In this document: positions 36,688-48,600 of the stretch, piece after piece
Layout: each line of letters begins with the position of its first letter
Numbering within the stretch: position 1 is the first letter of the stretch
Assembly (NCBI GenBank): GCA_000469685.2
Contig: LS997565.1
Span: forward strand, 40,635,166 to 40,699,165
Source of the DNA: Haemonchus contortus
Lineage: Eukaryota; Nematoda; Chromadorea; Rhabditida; Trichostrongylidae
DNA length: 64,000 nt
Direction of reading: 5' to 3'
Notes under the pieces: generated by a model
Seen by the model: only the letters and a program-made list of their open reading frames with translations
Databases searched by the model: none
What the model was told of the DNA's origin: nothing
Program-made: the position numbers and the translations under genes

Positions 36688-39143
36688 ATGACGACACACA
36701 TTTTGGTCTTGGTACGTTTCTAAGGAACTCAGATTATTTCCGATAGTTTTTATGGGTTAAAAACTAGGAATTTGGATAAAAACATGAAAATAAAGAGAGA
36801 CAGTGAATTGGGACTAGGACTTTCCTGGACTGGAACTTCCCTGGAAAATCGCCGAATCGTCACCTAAAAATTTTTTTAACACCGTGCCACTGTTGTTGTG
36901 TGTTTTTGACTAAAGCGAATTAATAGGTTATTGATATCTTTGATGGGACCAATACAATCACGAAATTTGAAATGCGATCAGAACGCTTTTTTGCTTTGTT
37001 TCATCCATGTATTAAAGTTTTGTTGAATATATGCTTAGCCCATTGAATGACCTGTGGTACTTGCAGGGGTTTTCATGAAAGAAGAAAGATTCCTAAAGGA
37101 AAATTACAGTGCTTGTTCTTTAATCTTCTCGTGAGGGAAGGATGCCCCTTCCACTCCGTAGTGGTTCTGTAAAGGCTTCATAGTTTTCTATGTTTTGCGA
37201 TGTAAGCTGTAAACAAGACTAAAAAGGATTTTTGGAGGAAATTATCACCGGAGAAAAGCTTTATTTATCGAACCGTATCCGGAAAGACTTCCAGACAGAC
37301 TTCCAGTGATGCAGGCTTCTAGTTGTTGTAATTAGGTACTAGAACAAATTAAAATTTTCCTGGAAGTTCATGACAGTATTTGCTAGTAAACACTAGTAGT
37401 ATATTGATTTCAACTCACCTATTCAGTCATCAGTGTACAGAAGCTCGTGTTGTTCAATCAGCCAGTAGAAAAAACTGGCTGATCAAGGAAGTGTTTTTGT
37501 ATCAGTGCCACACATCAAACTTTCCACATGTAAGAAGTCCTTCTCACTTTTTTGAAGTAACGGAAACCATCCATGAGGGAGTGAAAGAAGAAAATTGACT
37601 AAATCATCATTATGAAGCTATGAGGATATGAAATACTGCGCTATTTTCCGTTCGTTGGCATCTCGTGGGTCTCTTGAGTCTCAGAAAGGCGATTTTTTCC
37701 AAAATGGTCCAACAGTTCTCATTTTATGAGTTTTGAAAGTCACCCGTCTTTCGAAGGGCATCTATATTTTTCAAAACTGCATTTTTCTGTTCTCTTTATG
37801 ACCGGTTTTTGAATTAAATATTGCGGTACCTGTTTGTCAATTCGAATGGGGACTAGCACTTACTAGGTTTTAGTGCCGGTTTTTAATTTGTAGGCAGGAT
37901 AAGTTTATTCAAGCCTACTTTGCATGGAAGATCCTTGTGAAATTGAGCTTTCGACTGAATATAAGGCCAATCAAGAAAACTATTCGAGAGTTGCAATAGT
38001 CATTTGGACTGCATAAAGTGCCAAAGTTTGCCGATGTGATTGGCATGGCGTTCTCAAATCTGCCTACATATGTGTTTGTCTTGTCAAAGTTGCGACAGAT
38101 CCCTTCTGTTTCTGTTCCTCCGTCCGAGCTGGAAAACCAATCGAGGGAAACGAAGTTTCTCTTGATGCTTTGACACTTTTAGCTTGTTGCCTTATCCCGT
38201 CTCCCAGTCGTCACGACGATCCTGTTCGACCTTCTCGGGCCACATCCAACTTGTATATGTGCTCCACCGCCTTGCTCAGCAGCCGCGTCAGCGTCTTCGC
38301 AAAGTATATCCAGTGCCGGTGGTGTGGCACAGCCTTATGGCCCTGTATATGGCGGACAGCCGTATGGTGGTTACCTATACAGGACGGTGAGATCCAAGCG
38401 GTAAGTTGGCTACTATTTATCATGATTAATGTAGCATTTTCACCTTTGCATCTATTGCCTATGAAAAAAATTTCTCAAAGGGGCATTCTCTGGAAGAAAA
38501 CATTATCCCTTCTCTATCAAGGGCAGCCAGAATGGGTAAGGTAGACCATCAGAAAAGAGACAGCTGGACTTTTTCCAGGCAGTAGAAGTGTCCTACTCTA
38601 TTTGTAGTTGTAAACGAGTAAAATTGAATTGGATGATTTTCTATTTCTTCTCCGGCTTATTTCGTGCAGACGAAATTATTCCGGGGTTTGGGTTAAGATC
38701 AGGAGCCCCCGGAGAAGAGTAGAGCAGCCTTCTATTCCCTCAAATGGTCAAACTCATACTGTTCAATGTTCAGAGCAACCGAAGACCAGGCCCTTGTCGG
38801 GAACGAGTCCTGCAGCAGTGAAAACGTTGGAGCAATCATCGACCAGGTAGGACTAGATACTCTGTTGTTATCCATTTCGCAGTGACAGCCGGTCCAGTCC
38901 AGTCATTACCCCAAACATTTTTTATTGTGCTAAAACTGCAAGTCAAGATAACTCAAAGTTCAGAGCATGACGTCATCTTTCCATGAGTCCAGAGAGCTTA
39001 TTCTTCGCTCGTTGGTCAATCACTATGGCAGGGACGTACTGGTGGTCTGTACACCGCATGAGCTTGACTTCTCTTTCACTTCTGGAGCAGAATTCTGTTC
39101 ACGGACGGCAGATAACTTTACTTGCCATGCATTTGTCTTTTGA
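36688..39143 (+). CDS. Ground-like domain secreted protein 2
   Basis: Four exons are proposed: 36688-36711, 38183-38400, 38723-38846 and 38964-39143 (181 residues). The first codes only MTTHILVL. Joined across a 1.47-kb intron it completes a signal peptide (HILVLLVALSRLPVVTTILF). Exon 2 has CICAPPPCSAAAS and a GGVAQPYGPVYGGQPYGGY repeat, then a dibasic RSKR. Exon 3 has ESCSSENVGAIIDQ, the start of the ground-like domain. Exon 4 has VVCTPHELDFSF, EFCS and FTCHAFVF, the conserved cysteine tail. An AATAAA lies at 39149-39154. The exon 3 acceptor is unusual: the better-looking site 15 bases upstream (TTAAG, parallel to gene 1's RSG junction) runs into a stop. Either the weak TAG acceptor is used or the exon carries a small frame-shifting change. 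Confidence 0.8.
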
Positions 39144-39159
39144 AACTCAATAAAGTATC

Positions 39160-41660
39160 AAATTCACTAATGAATAGATGAGTGTAAAAAACTTTCTAAG
39201 AGCATATGTGTAGCGGAGTAGAACTAATAATCGTTCTGAAGTTGAAATGACGTATTCACACAACGTTTCAACGATGACCAGGAAAGCAGGGTTTCATGAT
39301 CCCATGAAACATCCCCCAGCTGCGCCAACCATTCGTAAGCCTATTGTTAATGATTACCTGATTGTACGGTAGTGCACTCTCACGGAAAACCGTAATCCAA
39401 AGATATTTGGTTCATAAGTAGGCTAGGTTTGACTTGTTTCACTGAAATTCGGTTGCCGAATCAAGCTCGTAAAGGGATCGGGAGATAAAACTGGTGATCT
39501 AATGTCATATCTGCTTGGAATAGTTCAAAATTTGAATCCCTGGTCGAGTAACCTCCAGCAATAAAGTCAAATACTGGTTTCTTCCGGAAGTTCCACTGGA
39601 GATTCATTCCTGAGAATCGCTCCGCAGAAGTATTATATCGCATCTGATCCGTGTAGACTTCTTTCTTCTAGAAATCCATCGGTTTATGTTTCTTCCATGC
39701 GCCATGTAAAAAAATTCTTTTGAGAGCTATTCGAGTGGCACATCCAGTCACTTCTAATCTATTCGGGACTATGACCTTCGGAACGTGGTATCGGCGTATT
39801 GAGGACCGCCCAAAGCTTGCTTATCGGCAAAATCAGGCCAGACGTTTTGAAAACTCAATAAAGTGAAAAGCACCGCCTCACTATAATTATGTTCTTGAGC
39901 CGCACGAGATTTTCAGATGGAACGGACTCATAAGGTCAAGTGACCTGACGTCTCGACACCATCTTCGTCTCTCTACAGAGGATAAGGTGTCACCGCTGGA
40001 GGAACGAAAATCCGTTGAAGACAGCTTCATTTCTGCACCTTCCTTCAGAATGGTAGTGAAGTCATAATAATTGGTGACTACCAAGCTTATACCTAGCACG
40101 TCTGCTTAACTTCCATATGAACTTACTTTAGAACATTATTAAAGTTATTAGCAGAACTTCGCATTCAGTCTCTATCAATACAGACAGGAAATGGCTTGCA
40201 GCTTCAATATTGAAAGTTCCTTATGTCTTGAACTACATGCAAATCATAAATCCTCTTTTTCCCGACTGCCTTGTATAGCCACTGCTCTTGCTCAGGTAGC
40301 ATACACCTGAAATGACTGGCTTAGCACCTAGAAATCTATGGCAGAACTTCAACAGCAATCATGTGCTCCCATAAGTAAATATGAAATTTGTATATGAGAC
40401 GCATTTTTCAAATAATTCTTATCACCTAAAACAGTTCCCTAAGATTGTTCCCAAGCCTTTCTATAGAAACCCAAAGACAATTCGGGAACTGACAAACCAC
40501 CGCGATTTGTAGCAGTTCGAGAGCTTGCACTATTTATTATGTCATGACATAAATAGCTTGGCCACCTGTCAGTTTGCACAGCCGACCTTGGTGGAAGGTA
40601 GCATCAGCCAACGCACATACACAATCCCTTACCGGACCTCAACAATAGGGAGGCGGGGAACGGAACAGGGCCTCCCGTGGAGCGATCGATCGTTCATCGA
40701 CTGCGATCCTACCTTTTTAGGACCACCAGTTGTGATAATCTCTTTTTCGGTGCTACACCTCGTCGGTTTGGTCATTGATTACTGTAACAATATACCGTAG
40801 TCTTTTCACAAACTCTTCATGGAGTTTTCGACGCCTGTTTGCCGGTGATGTCTGTTTTTTGGATCACACTCGGGTAAACGGTAATTACCCAAGCCAACCG
40901 GACCGTCAATTAGTCCTTGACGTACCCAGCAAATCAATCAATAACGATCGAGAACCTCAGTGTCCCACGTGTCTTTCTGTTATACGCCATGCATTCAAAC
41001 AAGCATTGCATATTGACCGATTTGATTTATTTGTCTGATATCGCATAGCATTTTGAATTTTACTGGTCTTCATTTTTGACGCAGATTTCTGAATCTCAAA
41101 TTCTCGGAAGATTCCTGAATAGCAGCTTTTATAGTGACGGTAGTAACATTTGTCGTCATTTCGTTCTCACAATCAGACTCACATACATCCGTTGAATTTG
41201 CCGAGTCAGTGTTCCTTGGAACACAGCCGATATTCTCACAAACCCTCCTTAATCCCTTTTTGGGTATCTTACTGATAAGACAGCGCAAGAGTCTTAAAAA
41301 TCATACTGAAATCGCCTCATTTGGAAAACGTTTCGAAGTTTTTAATTGTGGCCCCCCCCCCACCCATTGCACTGAAGGAACAGCTCGATTGTTTCCGTTG
41401 GTTCTGATGACCATTCTACAAAGAGCTTTCGTTTCCTTCTGAATCAACTAATCTGGGAGAATTTCCAAAGTTTTGATGCTTTCATAGAGAAATAGCCAAA
41501 CCGTCAGCGGCTGCGATGAACCCTCTGCTACGATAAATCCTTCTATCCAAACCTCTTTTGTGACTGTACTCTTCACTGTATCCCTCCGTCCTCTCTTTTT
41601 ATGATCATTCCTTTGCGATCATGCGTAACCAGACCTGGAACAATGCCATGACATTTAATA
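39160..41660. other. 2.5-kb stretch without a recognised gene
   Basis: Open frames of 60-100 codons overlap without family motifs or splice continuity. A poly-C run lies at about 41352-41360. Confidence 0.4.
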
Positions 41661-41663
41661 AAT

Positions 41664-41697
41664 AAATATAAACGATAGTGTTAAAACAAAGTATTAA
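41664..41697 (-). repeat. Short AT-rich repeat R, copy 2
   Basis: On the minus strand it reads TACTTTGTTTTAACACTATC then GTTTATATTTA. It matches the sequence beside the mariner at 9493 with one internal change. The palindromic Tc1-like element starts a few bases away. Confidence 0.65.
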
Positions 41698-42079
41698 GAT
41701 ACAGTGTGTTTCAAAAGTATGTGCACACCCAACATTTTGTTTTTTTTTTGGGAATACCATTGCTATCTGTAACCTGTGACATTCACCATTTGATTCCTTG
41801 TGTGCGAAAACCTACGACCACTTTCTCTGAGAAAACTTCGTAGCTGTTAACAAAACTCTTTTATTAAGGAAATTTTTTTCTTTGTTTCAAAAGTATGTGC
41901 ACACTTGGCAAAAAACAAAAATATAATTGAGATCAGGAATCAATAGGGCCCCCCAAATTTATGTGAAGGTTATCGACTACGAGAAATCGTTTGAGAATGG
42001 TTTCGATTCGGTAGGTTCTTTACTTACCTTTGAAATGAAAGATTTTGAGTGTGCACATACTTTTGAAACTTCGACGGGG

Positions 42080-42390
42080 CCGCTTTTTTCATGCATTGCT
42101 AGATTCATCCGAAACCCTGGCAGCTATCTCTCACAACCTATTCCTGGCCACCTACGTCTTTTGAGTGCTCAGGACTACAGGAGAATAGCCTGTCTTGTGG
42201 CGAACGCTTCTTTGTCTGTGAGTCAGATCCGAGCTCAGATGGGTTTATCAGTCTCGCGTACGACCGTTTTGCGCTCTATCCGCTCTGATGGGTACATCAC
42301 ACGAGAAACGATGAAGAAGGCTATTCGACTCAGTACTTGCCACAAGCTGACAAGGCTGGAGTTTGCTGGCCCAATCCATCAAAAAGCCTC
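42080..42390 (+). pseudogene. Tc1-like transposase N-terminus, left arm
   Basis: It encodes two helix-turn-helix units: LSAQDYRRIACLVANASLSV / SQIRAQMGLSVSRTTVLRSI, then RSDGYITRETMKKAIRLS. This is the bipartite paired-like DNA-binding domain of Tc1 transposases. Beyond it the frame enters the inverted repeat and has no catalytic domain in this orientation. Confidence 0.75.
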
Positions 42391-42932
42391 CTCCGAAAAT
42401 CCTTCTCGAAATCACGAGCGGCTCTCGGCGAAGTTCCCTCCAGTAACGACGAAATCCATCCGACCCGTCGAGATTGAACTTCTTTTCATCAGAGAAAATC
42501 ACTTAAGAATAAAATGGGTACAACACGTTGTTTCTTCTAAAAATAGGAAAATCCTGAAAATTCTCGAACAACCGTACCGTCGGAGGAGGCTTTTTGATGG
42601 TCTGGGCGAGCAAGCTCCAGCCTTGTCAGCTTGTGGCGAGTACCGGGTTGAGTAACCTTCTTCATCAACTCTCTTGTGATATACCCATCAGAGCGGATAG
42701 AGTGCAAAACGGTCGTACGCGAGACTGATAAACCCATCTGAGCTCGGATCTGACTCACAGACAAAGAAGTGTTCGCCACAAGACAGGCTATTCTCCTGTA
42801 GTCCTGAGCACTCAAAAGACGTAAGTGGCCAGGAATAGGTTGTGAGCGATAGCTGCCAGGGTTTCGGAAGAATCTAGCAATGCATGAAAAAGAGCGGCCC
42901 CGTTGAAGTTTCAAAAGTATGTGCACACTCAA
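42248..42932 (-). pseudogene. Tc1-like transposase, right arm plus spacer (truncated)
   Basis: The minus strand encodes the same DNA-binding domain (42932 to about 42600). After a frame break it gives VIFSDEKKFNLDGSDGFRRY, where FSDEKKFNLDG holds the first catalytic Asp of the DDE domain, followed by GGGFLMDWASKL. The frame then runs into the other arm in reverse, so the second Asp and final Glu/Asp are absent. The protein could not catalyse transposition. Confidence 0.75.
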
Positions 42933-43271
42933 AATCTTTCATTTCAAAGGTAAGTAAAGAACCTACCGGATCGGAACCATTCTCGAACGATTTCTCGTAG
43001 TCGATAACCTTCACATAAATTTAGGGGGCCCTATTGATTCCTGATCTCAATTATATTTTTGTTTTTTGCCAAGTGTGCACATACTTTTGAAACAAAGAAA
43101 AAAATTTCCTTAATAAAGAATTTTGTTAACAGCTACGAAGTTTTCTCAGAGAGAGTGGTCGTAGATCATCGCACACGAGGAATCGAATGGTGAAGGTCAC
43201 AGGTTACAGAAAGCAATGGTATTCCCAGAAAAACAAAAAGTTGGGTGTGCACATACTTTCGAAACACACTG

Positions 43272-45098
43272 TATAAGGGTTTAAGTCAACTTGCTTACGC
43301 ACGTCACCATGATTCATTACGTTCCCGATTGATGACAGTCCATACAGTGCCCACATGGGAACACCTGTGAGCGAAATTCCGTAAGGATTCTGAAAAATGT
43401 GTGTGACTGTTTTTTTTCGAGTAGAAGTTATTAAAAACTTTATTATTTAATTACCTTTGATTTACGAATGTTTTACAACAGATGCTTCATGTGTTTTGAT
43501 GAAGTGCCACTAATGACCCATGCCCTATGAAAATTCAGACCCCTATCTAATCTACCGTTCCCCTGCAAAGTTTGCTTTTTGGTAACTCCCATACAGCATC
43601 CAATTAGGCACATTATTTCGGACAGAGTTCAAACCCAGGGAGCATACTGAGAATACTAGATGGCCTGAACAGCTCATTCACTAAAACACTTTTCGTTCCG
43701 ATAAATGAATCACTTTTTGATTTTTCTCCTCAAAAACCGCTTTTCTATCGCAATTTAGCTTCTATGGCTCTGCAGAACAAACGACCATTCTTGTCAGTAA
43801 ATTTAGTAACTTTTTCCTCGCAAAAATTTATCCAGCACTCCGCTACCTATCCAAAAACTTCGACCATCTCTTGATGAAGGTCGATCGGGGATGTACAATC
43901 CAAAGGGCTCGCGCAACATAATCTCAGGATATCGTTCACAAAATGCTCTTTCATCGACTATGAACCAAAATTTTGCTGAGTGTCAAAGGGGCGTTCCCCG
44001 ATGAGGATTGTGCGAAACGTCTCACTCGTATACCGGTTTTCCACATTTACCCGCACTACTGCGCAGCCCGAGCCATTTCAACAGTTTGATGATCGTTTTA
44101 CAGCGGAGTTTCGTTTCCTTTTGTGTCCACAGAAAATGACTTTATTTGCTCTGGACTGTACACGAGTAAAATTTACGGTTGACATATACTTTTTTGTAGC
44201 AAAAGTGAGGCAGTGGCGAGTGTCGTCGTTACCGTACTAGTGGCCAAAAGGTTCAAGTACTGGACCTTTGAGAGGCTGGCCGTCCGTCTTTTATATAAAC
44301 AAATGTTTTGAAGGGAATCTGTCGAGGAGCCAAGGAAAACCCTGGTTTGTACTGTGCACTTCATTCGACTGCATTACCGCGCGATAATAAGTCTGAACGG
44401 AATCCGCATTCTTGGCGCATTCCGAAACGGGGTCGGAGCTCTGCCTACTTCACAACCGAGCAGATATGCGAATCAGTTGATTTTTTCGGTAGTTCTTGGC
44501 CTTGCCAGAGTGGTGGCAATGGTGGCAGCGAGGAGCCATTGTTGGTGGCAGCTACGATGTTGGCACAGAATCTCTCCACGTTTCCGACATCATCAAACAT
44601 TCCCGGCCATTCACCCATTTCTCGCCTGGGCCACCGACTGCGCTCTACCAACTTCACGAGTGTTTCTGTCGTCACCCAGTGAACCTTTACTACAGTTCTC
44701 AGCCCATTTTTCTCAATTCTCTCTCAAAAAATATGCTTAGGCCGTCGATTGCGAATCATTCCACCTCCGGAATGCATCTTTCTCGCCACTTTCGCCACCG
44801 TTTAGATTAGCCTCCAACGACCCCTCCTTTAGCCTCTGAAAATGATCACACGAGATCGTTGTCGCATCACAAGGTTTTCTGACAGTTATTTTGGTCAGAA
44901 CATGTTTGACCACATGGACAAAGTGTCCTCTGTCTTGCCCAGTCGATGCCATTCGCCTTGTCTCATTGGTTAACCAGAGTAATAAGCCGAAAATCGATTG
45001 CACCAAAGGTTTTTATCATAAAGATCCACATTCCAGGCCGTTTAATTGTTCTGACTCATTCCATTTATGACCAGAAGACAAATTCATGGCGAATCTTA
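43272..45098. other. Stretch without a recognised gene
   Basis: Frames at 44173-45006 overlap on both strands. Two minus-strand frames (44445-44675 and 44737-45006) could be exons of something, but I see no motif and no clear splice pair. Confidence 0.35.
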
Positions 45099-45602
45099 CC
45101 AGGGAGGGGTAGTCTACTTATCTTGGAACTTTGAATTCAGACCCGGATAAATCGATAGAGTTCTGAATGCTGTTTACGAAAATGGAAATTAAAACTGCAA
45201 AATGATTCTCCTTAAAAAGTTATGGGGGCCCCAATTTCGCTCGACAGTAGTATCAATTGGAAATGCGAACCGTTGTCAAATACGAAGTCGTTTCCATAAA
45301 AACGCCCACGTGACCTAGTGGTAGTGGTCTTGCCTCGTGGGCGTAAAATGAGGGGTTCCTCCCCGCCATTGTCCGCACTTTTGCAAAGTATTTTTTCATT
45401 TTATCAAAGGCTCTCTAAACGTTTTCTGACATTTCTTTAGACGATTGATACTACTGTCGAGCAAGATTCGGGCCCCCATAACTTTTTAAGGAGAATCATT
45501 TTGCAGTTTTAATATCCATTTTCGTAAGCAGCATTCAAAACTCTATCGATTTATCTGGGTCTGAATTCAAAGTTCCAAGATAAGTAGACTACCCCTCCCT
45601 GG
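45099..45602. repeat. MITE with about 160-bp inverted arms and tRNA-like loop
   Basis: The arms 45099-45259 and 45443-45602 are near-perfect inverted copies, starting CCAGGGAGGGGTAGTCTACT on both outer edges. TTA flanks both sides, as expected for PIF/Harbinger (Tourist-like) insertion. The loop contains GCCCACGTGACCTAGTGGTAG (45305-45325) and GAGGGGTTCCTCCCC (about 45349-45363), which are A-box- and T-arm-like. Superfamily placement is inferred from the TSD size. Confidence 0.75.
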
Positions 45603-48600
45603 TTAGACGTAGACTGATCAAGCCAACACCCTTATACCTTCTTCTTTCATCGGTAGCACGCGGAAGGATATCAAGCGAACTGAAGAAAATCGTTGCTGAA
45701 GACGAACCCTTCACTTCAGTGGTTCCATTTCTAAAATTGTTTTCCCAAGCAGTAAGGTCATGGAAGTTCGAGCACTCGAGTGTTCTGCCGGCCCTTACAG
45801 GGTCTTTTCATGTCATGTCCGTTTCGTTCTTCGGTCAGACAATTACCTCAAGTATACACAATTACAAAATTTCGATGGTAATTTGCGTTAAAGACTGTAG
45901 CAGAGGACGATCTCACAGTCGAACGTGCCCGTCACTCCAATGACCGTAATTGGTGTCATTTTGTAGGACACTTTGTTGTGGCTGTTCTGGATATTTCTCA
46001 AAGAGTTGTCATGTGGTCGTGTCCTTGATAAACGCTGGTTCCCAGGCGGTAACAAAAAACCGTTCAAACTTTCCCATGGAATTTCTTGAATACGGTACCG
46101 CCAGCGAAGGCACGAAGGCTCATCTGATCCTATGTGGGAGGAACGTCCATTGGAGGCCCATTCATATTCGTGATTGAGTTTGAGTGTCTCGGTTCAGGGC
46201 GTCAGGGTTCACCTGGTACAGCTCTAGGACTATCATCACTTTTGCGGACCCTATGGGAAGCTCGCGTTCGGGTTAAACAAAAATTTCGATCCTTTTTAAT
46301 GGTTTCCTGGAAGCAAAATCTGATCTAATCACCATCTGTTTTCAAAGAAGTTGTATAGACTTTTTGCTTTCAAATTGCACCATAATTCTAGATAAAAGCC
46401 ACATGCTTGGCTCAATCAAAAACACATGAACGACCCAAGACAAAACTTTTGTACTTTGCCATCCCCCTTTGCGTAAACACTGAGCGTTTTGCTCTTGTTT
46501 GCATGTAGTTCTTACGCCTTCTACGTCAGTCTCAGGAGGATGACTAATTCAAGAAGGTCGTTCCACTGGAAAATTTCGCGTTCACTATCTCGAATCGGTC
46601 AATGGGTGAGTGACTCATTTGGGAGCACTTTTTACTATGAATAGCGAAACTGGTTTCCGTACGTCACCTCTGAAATAGTATGGAATATGATTAGTGATGG
46701 ATTTTACATGCAATTCATCCGCGGAATTCGCTTAATTGAAAACAATCTGACCGTCGAGTGGGGGTTTGCGTTTGCAGAAATAGGGTGTTTCTTCAAAGAG
46801 CAGTTTCGAAGCCGAGGAAAATTTGTTATAATCGTAGCTTAAAATTGATGTTAACTAGTGTCTTGACGGTGTTATTTTGAGCAGCTGGGCCAATGCTGAA
46901 TATTCTGAAAAAACTCAGGTACCGCTTACAAACTCCGCCCTTTTACTCGGCTTCCAGATGGTTTTCTTCACTTTTCTTCTTGTCATATCATTGGCAGTCA
47001 CACCATTCTTTTCGTTTTCGTGAGCCTTCTCTGTCGACGGCTTTCACTCGAATACAGTCCTAGGACATTGCCGTGACATATGTCTTCGATTGCAACAGTG
47101 GAACACAAGGGCTGAATATCAGTCATAGCCGTTCACTCGTCTCTATCCGAATTCGCCGGTTGCTTAGTAACTCTATTTGTTTGGTTCATTGACGAGCTCT
47201 ACAGAATTATGAGCTCATTTCTTGCCAGATTGCTTTAGCATTCCACTACCACCGCTGTTGTAAGTATTTGGGAGTATCTAAAAAGCACTTTATTCACAAC
47301 TACAGCTTACGAATTACCCCTACTTTCTAGCGCTAGGAAATTCTGATGAGAATAAGCCCCCCTCTCAAAGGTGTACTGTTCAGGCTGTAAATGGAATTTA
47401 TGATCAGTGGGATACCTGATTGGACCTTCTTGGAAGGCACACGCTTTTCCCAGCTCATCTATAACCCTCATGATAACTTCTTAAATCAGTGACTGTCTTG
47501 AAAAGAGATCCTTCTTCAGTTTTCGTGGAGACTGAGCTGCTAACCTTCAGAAGAACAGCCCATCAAGCCCATTCTACCCTTTTTGTTAACTCTGTGACTT
47601 TCACTCCGTTTGAACTCCTGTACTTTGGTGAGAAAGGAAGGTTAGGGAGTCATAGACCCTTCATTGACATACCAACAATGCAGTGAGTACGAGCGGAAGC
47701 GACTCTAGTTTTTCTCTTTCCCTTTTTTGCGATGGCCAGACTAGTTAATTCGATTCAATGAAATAAAAATGACAAATGGACATTTTATTGTAATTGAATT
47801 GGCCGTATTCCCTTTGCCAGAAGAGTCCAATCAACCGATTAACGTCAACTTCACTGAATTGCCATGTTCCAACAGAAAAACCCCTTTATATAGGGATGAA
47901 ATAGGATCGCGGAGAGATTATCTTCCTTAATGGTGGGCTCATTCAACCATTCTATTTTGCAGCCAGTGAAATTCTTGCGTAGCTACTTCTGCAACTCATT
48001 CTCTCTGAGCTTCTCTTTGAGCAGCTACTGATGTATACTTTCTAACTACGTCAACTTACTTCTACTAATTACCATAATCTTCTCTCGACTCCACCAAACC
48101 ATGAAAAAACCTTTACTTACTGTTTTTCCTTCCCCGGAAGCCCTACTGGAACTGTGTGCCCCGATTCCTTTGCAGTAGTGGTATACGTGAGGGCGACACA
48201 GCGCAGTTATTTATTGATCAAACAGTGTCCATTGCACTTTGTTGTGTGTCATTCTCGTGTTCCCTCGTAGTCCTTTCATTTTATGACTATTTTTAGCAGA
48301 TTGTACTTTTTTGTATAGTCAGTGTCTGCCAGAGCACTTCATTCATTCCTGAATAGTTGTGGAATTTCTGAGACTATTCAGGCTTTTTAGACGGTGCCTA
48401 AAAGCCTGGCGTTCTCGTAGAACCCCTGACGGTTGATATTTTTCAAACATTTTGGTTTGATACTCTTTTTGTGTTTCACTTTTTCATCAATCTCAACATT
48501 TTCGTAGTATATGGCATTATACTTGATCTCAATCTGAGGCGATAGAGAACAAATTCGTTCCTACACCGTGACTTTCATCTTATGTACCTATCCGAGAGTA

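Larger units (their letters stand above)
41702..43271. mobile_element. Palindromic Tc1-like element
   Basis: The element starts CAGTGTGTTTCAAAAGTATG and ends with the inverted copy (CATACTTTCGAAACACACTG). TA target duplications lie at 41700-41701 and 43272-43273. Unlike ordinary Tc1 elements with short or medium terminal repeats, the inverted arms here are about 695 bp each (41702-42396 and 42579-43271). They enclose a spacer of about 180 bp, so nearly the whole 1570-bp element is a giant hairpin. Each arm carries the same N-terminal half of a Tc1-type transposase, pointing inward. It looks like a foldback derivative of a longer autonomous element. Confidence 0.9.
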
